Source: Hyphomicrobiales bacterium
GTDB lineage: Bacteria; Pseudomonadota; Alphaproteobacteria; Rhizobiales; CAYWUX01
NCBI GenBank assembly: GCA_028279265.1
Contig: JANQOC010000017.1
Coordinates: forward strand, 1 to 7,861
Length of the DNA: 7,861 bases
Direction: 5' to 3'
Part shown: positions 4,608 to 7,861 of the stretch, one piece after another
Position numbering within the stretch: position 1 is the first letter of the stretch
How the letters are laid out: each line of letters opens with the position of its first letter
Program-made: the position numbers and the translations under genes
Notes under the pieces: generated by a model
Told to the model about the DNA's origin: nothing
Database searches by the model: none
What the model saw: only the letters and a program-made list of their open reading frames with translations

Positions 4608-6533
4608 ATGTCTAAAGTGATTGGGATCGATCTCGGCACGACCAATTCGTGTGTCGCGGTTATGGATGGTTCGGAACCAAAGGTTATCGAGAACGCCGAA
4701 GGCGTCAGAACAACCCCGTCGATGGTTGCATTTTCCGATGATGGCGAGCGGCTCGTGGGTTTGCCGGCCAAGCGGCAAGCCGTTACCAACCCTGAAAACA
4801 CGCTGTTTGCGATTAAGAGATTGATCGGCAGACGCTTTGACGATCCCACCGTCGCCAAAGACCAGAAACTTGTCCCATACGAAATCGTAAAGGCCGACAA
4901 TGGCGATGCCTGGGTTAAGGCGAATGATAAAACATACTCCCCGTCCCAGATCAGCGCCTTTATTCTCCAGAAAATGAAGGAGACCGCGGAAACCTATCTC
5001 GGTCAGGATGTCAAGCAGGCGGTTATTACCGTGCCCGCTTATTTTAATGATGCCCAGAGACAGGCAACGAAAGACGCCGGACAGATCGCCGGCCTCGAAG
5101 TATTGAGAATTATCAATGAGCCCACAGCGGCGGCATTGGCTTATGGCCTCGACAAGAATGACGGACGCACCATTGCCGTTTACGACCTCGGTGGCGGCAC
5201 ATTCGACGTTTCCATTCTGGAAATCGGCGACGGCGTTTTCGAGGTCAAATCCACTAACGGCGATACCTTCCTGGGTGGTGAAGATTTTGATATGCGTCTG
5301 GTCGACTATCTCGCCGATGAATTCAAAAAAGAAAACGCGATTGACCTGCGATCGGACAAGCTGGCTCTACAAAGACTGAAGGAAGCTGCCGAGAAAGCGA
5401 AGATCGAACTGTCTTCCGCAAGTCAAACCGAAATCAATCTTCCGTTCATCACGGCAGATCAGGCCGGGCCGAAACACCTGACCATGAAACTGACCAGGGC
5501 CAAACTCGAAAGCCTGGTGCAGGATCTCATTGAACGGACGGTCGGCCCCTGTGATGCCGCTTTGAAAGATGCGAGCGTCAAGGCCGCCGAAATCGACGAG
5601 GTCGTTTTGGTCGGTGGTATGACCCGCATGCCCAAAGTTATCGAAACAGTCAAAAACTTTTTCGGCAAAGAACCCCACAAGGGGGTTAACCCCGATGAAG
5701 TCGTCGCAATGGGTGCTGCAATTCAGGCCGGCGTCCTGCAGGGTGACGTAAAAGATGTGCTGCTTCTGGATGTGACACCTCTGTCGCTCGGTATCGAGAC
5801 ACTTGGCGGCGTCTTCACGCGACTTATCGACCGCAATACGACAATTCCGACGAAGAAAGGTCAGGTTTTCTCGACCGCTGAAGATAACCAGAATGCGGTT
5901 ACCATCCGCGTCTTCCAAGGCGAACGGGAAATGGCCGCCGACAATAAGATGCTTGGCCAGTTCGATCTTGTGGGCATCCCGCCCGCTCCGCGTGGCGTCC
6001 CTCAGATTGAGGTGACGTTCGATATTGACGCCAACGGTATCGTGAATGTGGGCGCACTCGACAAAGCCACGAACAAGGAACAGTCGATCCGTATCCAAGC
6101 ATCTGGCGGCTTATCTGACGATGAAATCGACAATATGGTCAAAGATGCCGAGGCCCATGCCGAAGACGACAAGAAGCGGCGCGAAACCGTGGAAGTCCGC
6201 AACCAGGCGGAAGCCCTTGTCCATTCTACCGAGAAGACCCTGGAGGAAGTCGGAGACAAGGTCGCGGATGCCGACAAAAGCACTATCGAAGCGGCTATGG
6301 AAGAACTGAAAACACTTCTGGCTTCGGAAGACAGCTCACCCGACGACTTGAAACAAAAATCCGAGGCCCTTGCCCAGGCTTCCATGAAACTAGGCGAGGC
6401 GATGTATCAACAGCAAACCCCTGGTGACGAGACCACGGACGCTGCGGATGGCGAAGCCGAGACCAAGGACGATGTTGTCGATGCCGATTTCGAAGAAGTA
6501 AAAGATGACGGCAAGAATGAGAAGTCGGCATAA
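4608..6533 (+). CDS. dnaK: Molecular chaperone DnaK (Hsp70)
   Basis: DnaK is the cytosolic Hsp70 that binds exposed hydrophobic peptide in an ATP-controlled cycle with DnaJ and GrpE. The 641-residue protein is full length. The nucleotide-binding domain shows the three Hsp70 signatures: GIDLGTTNSCVAV (6-18), DLGGGTFDVSIL (193-204) and VVLVGGMTRMPKV (332-344). Catalytic Lys70 is in IKRLIGRRF. The interdomain linker DVLLLD is at 383-388, followed by the beta-sandwich substrate domain, the helical lid and an acidic tail ending with DVVDADFEEVKDD (622-634), the conserved bacterial C-terminal motif. In the substrate domain the normally conserved NVSAKDKATG segment reads NVGALDKATN (G482, L484), a mild departure. 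The ATG has a good Shine-Dalgarno. dnaJ follows on the same strand after 149 bp. Regulation is probably by RpoH through the promoter at 4457-4488. Confidence 0.99.
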   Translation: MSKVIGIDLGTTNSCVAVMDGSEPKVIENAEGVRTTPSMVAFSDDGERLVGLPAKRQAVTNPENTLFAIKRLIGRRFDDPTVAKDQKLVPYEIVKADNGDAWVKANDKTYSPSQISAFILQKMKETAETYLGQDVKQAVITVPAYFNDAQRQATKDAGQIAGLEVLRIINEPTAAALAYGLDKNDGRTIAVYDLGGGTFDVSILEIGDGVFEVKSTNGDTFLGGEDFDMRLVDYLADEFKKENAIDLRSDKLALQRLKEAAEKAKIELSSASQTEINLPFITADQAGPKHLTMKLTRAKLESLVQDLIERTVGPCDAALKDASVKAAEIDEVVLVGGMTRMPKVIETVKNFFGKEPHKGVNPDEVVAMGAAIQAGVLQGDVKDVLLLDVTPLSLGIETLGGVFTRLIDRNTTIPTKKGQVFSTAEDNQNAVTIRVFQGEREMAADNKMLGQFDLVGIPPAPRGVPQIEVTFDIDANGIVNVGALDKATNKEQSIRIQASGGLSDDEIDNMVKDAEAHAEDDKKRRETVEVRNQAEALVHSTEKTLEEVGDKVADADKSTIEAAMEELKTLLASEDSSPDDLKQKSEALAQASMKLGEAMYQQQTPGDETTDAADGEAETKDDVVDADFEEVKDDGKNEKSA

Positions 6534-6561
6534 ATAACACAAACTGTTGATTCTTTGTTGA

Positions 6562-6604
6562 CCCCCGCTGTTTTAGACTAGTTTTCACTGTCTTCCGGCG
6601 GGGG
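6562..6604 (+). other. Strong GC hairpin between dnaK and dnaJ
   Basis: CCCCCGC (6562-6568) pairs perfectly with GCGGGGG (6598-6604). The stem extends inward by a U-G and a G-C pair to 9 bp, with a 25-nt loop. No T-tract follows, so it is not a standard intrinsic terminator. It more likely protects the dnaK 3' end or partially attenuates read-through into dnaJ. A second small hairpin follows directly: ATCGGT (6605-6610) with ACCGAT (6618-6623). Confidence 0.55.
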
Positions 6605-6641
6605 ATCGGTTAAATATACCGATGATCTTGTTGGATGATCT
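6605..6641 (+). repeat. Second hairpin and GATGATCT direct repeats upstream of dnaJ
   Basis: ATCGGT and ACCGAT form a 6-bp stem with a 7-nt loop at 6605-6623, stacked directly on the end of the GC hairpin. GATGATCT then occurs twice, at 6621-6628 and 6634-6641, with a 13-bp period. No function can be assigned. No convincing dnaJ promoter was seen in the gap. Confidence 0.35.
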
Positions 6642-6682
6642 CCGGCAGCTTTAACAGCCAAATTTATTGAAACGATTGAAAT

Positions 6683-7828
6683 ATGGCTAAGCGCGATTAC
6701 TACGAAACCCTGGGGCTCTCCCGAAGCGCCGATGATCAAGAACTAAAAAGTGCTTTTCGTAAACTCGCAAAACAATATCATCCGGACAGAAATCCCGATG
6801 ATGATGATGCTGAAATCCGTTTCAAGGAAATCAACGAAGCCTATGAAGTCCTGAAAGACAAGGACAAGCGTGCCGCCTATGACCGGTTCGGACATGCCGC
6901 CTTCGACGGCAGCGGTTTCGGAGGTGCGGCCCATCAGGGGTTTGGCTCCGATTTCTCGTCTTCCATGTCGGATATGTTCGACGACCTGTTCGGCGAATTC
7001 ATGGGCGGGCGTGGCCGATCGAGATCGCGCTCGGGACGTGAACGCGGCAATGATCTCCGATATAATATGGAGATCTCCCTGACCGATGCTTACGCGGGCA
7101 AAACGGCGCAGATAAAAGTTCCGACGAGCATTACCTGCGAGACCTGTTCCGGCTCCGGCGCTAAAAAAGGTACGCACCCCGCTAACTGTCCGACATGCGA
7201 AGGCGGCGGCAAGGTTCGCGCCAGCCAGGGCTTCTTTACGATTGAGCGCACCTGCCCAACATGTCATGGACGCGGCGAAATCATTGAGAACCCCTGCACC
7301 GATTGCAGCGGTACCGGCCGCACAACCAAGGAACGTATGTTGTCCGTGAACATTCCTGCCGGCGTCGAGGATGGAACGCGCATCAGGCTAGCGGGCGAAG
7401 GCGAAGCTGGATTGCGAGGCGGCGCCGCCGGGGACCTCTACATATTTCTTTCCATCGAACCCCATGAAATGTTTCAGCGGGACGGATCCGACATTTTTTG
7501 CCGCGTTCCCATTTCAATGACGACGGCCACGCTCGGCGGACAGATTGAAGTTCCGACCGTTGAAGGCACAAAATCCCGCGTCAAGATTCCCGAGGGAACG
7601 GAAAGTGGGAAACAGTTTCGCATCAAGGGCAAGGGAATGCCCGTCCTTCGCTCGAAACTGGTGGGCGATATGTATATCCAGGTCGAGGTTGAAACGCCAA
7701 AGAACCTGACCCGCAAGCAAAAAGATATTTTGAAAGAATTTGAGAAAGCGTCGAGCGATAATACCAACCCGGAGTCCTCAGGATTTTTCGCACGCATGAA
7801 TGAGCATTTTGACGGTTCGGACGGTTGA
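6683..7828 (+). CDS. dnaJ: Chaperone protein DnaJ (Hsp40)
   Basis: DnaJ is the class I (type A) Hsp40 that binds unfolded protein, hands it to DnaK and stimulates DnaK ATP hydrolysis through its J domain. The 381-residue protein is of normal length. The J domain covers residues 1-70, with the essential HPD at 33-35 and KEINEAYEVLKDKDKRAAYDRFG after it. The Gly/Phe-rich region follows (about 70-110) and leads into an Arg/Ser-rich stretch at 110-121. Four zinc-finger repeats are intact: CETCSGSG (152-159), CPTCEGGG (169-176), CPTCHGRG (191-198) and CTDCSGTG (205-212). The C-terminal substrate-binding domains include VNIPAGVEDGTRIRLAGEGEAG. The ATG has no convincing Shine-Dalgarno; the preceding bases are AU-rich with ATTGAAA repeated at 6666-6672 and 6675-6681. 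The gene is probably transcribed with dnaK by read-through. The stop is TGA at 7826. Confidence 0.99.
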   Translation: MAKRDYYETLGLSRSADDQELKSAFRKLAKQYHPDRNPDDDDAEIRFKEINEAYEVLKDKDKRAAYDRFGHAAFDGSGFGGAAHQGFGSDFSSSMSDMFDDLFGEFMGGRGRSRSRSGRERGNDLRYNMEISLTDAYAGKTAQIKVPTSITCETCSGSGAKKGTHPANCPTCEGGGKVRASQGFFTIERTCPTCHGRGEIIENPCTDCSGTGRTTKERMLSVNIPAGVEDGTRIRLAGEGEAGLRGGAAGDLYIFLSIEPHEMFQRDGSDIFCRVPISMTTATLGGQIEVPTVEGTKSRVKIPEGTESGKQFRIKGKGMPVLRSKLVGDMYIQVEVETPKNLTRKQKDILKEFEKASSDNTNPESSGFFARMNEHFDGSDG

Positions 7829-7861
7829 CCCGGGGCCGTGAGCATATTTTTCAATCGATTA

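Noticed and set aside
5367..6098. Long open frame of 243 codons on the minus strand inside dnaK
   Set aside because: It is fully antisense to a canonical dnaK and its translation shows no recognisable domain, so it is a shadow of dnaK codon structure.
6562..6610. Intrinsic terminator after dnaK
   Set aside because: The stem is strong, but the following bases (ATCGGTTAAATAT) are not a U-tract, so it is listed as a hairpin only.
6743..7267. Open frame of 174 codons on the minus strand inside dnaJ
   Set aside because: It is antisense to the J domain and zinc-finger region, whose coding reading is unambiguous.
7829..7861. Terminator or next gene after dnaJ
   Set aside because: A short CCCGGGGCC stretch and a later T-run are visible, but there is no convincing stem and the window ends.

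Overview
The window is a compact housekeeping and stress-response locus from an alphaproteobacterium with mid-range GC, judged by eye. The taxonomic call rests on gene order and protein character. The pair rdgB-rph is read leftward and diverges from hrcA-grpE read rightward, an arrangement common in Alphaproteobacteria. dnaK and dnaJ follow, and the DnaK, HrcA and AlkB sequences read as alphaproteobacterial. No species can be named from the sequence alone.

Layout from left to right: rdgB (house-cleaning nucleotide pyrophosphatase) and rph (RNase PH) lie on the minus strand, 13 nt apart by the preferred rdgB start, and form an operon. A 191-bp divergent region (1378-1568) carries overlapping vegetative-type and RpoH-type promoter candidates for hrcA. 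hrcA (heat-shock repressor) and grpE (nucleotide exchange factor) follow as an operon. A convergent alkB (DNA/RNA dealkylation dioxygenase) sits between grpE and dnaK. A 310-bp divergent alkB/dnaK region contains several inverted repeats, a very good alphaproteobacterial RpoH-type promoter and a structured dnaK leader of about 110 nt. dnaK and dnaJ are separated by 149 bp containing a strong GC hairpin. The last 33 bp show nothing I can support.

How the genes work together: DnaK, DnaJ and GrpE form the Hsp70 folding cycle. DnaJ delivers substrate and stimulates ATP hydrolysis, and GrpE releases ADP. HrcA represses heat-shock genes through CIRCE elements, but I find no CIRCE in this window. 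HrcA therefore probably acts elsewhere (classically groESL), while dnaK here appears to be driven by RpoH. AlkB, RdgB and Rph add nucleic-acid repair, nucleotide-pool sanitation and RNA 3'-end processing.

I found no undescribed multi-gene system, mobile element, CRISPR array or RNA gene. The points most worth a second look are an approximately 85-residue Lys/Pro/Glu/Ala-rich C-terminal tail on GrpE, a near-perfect 18-bp palindrome and a second inverted repeat upstream of the dnaK promoter, the dnaK leader fold, the unusual alkB translation-start region, and the hairpin plus Shine-Dalgarno-poor leader between dnaK and dnaJ.
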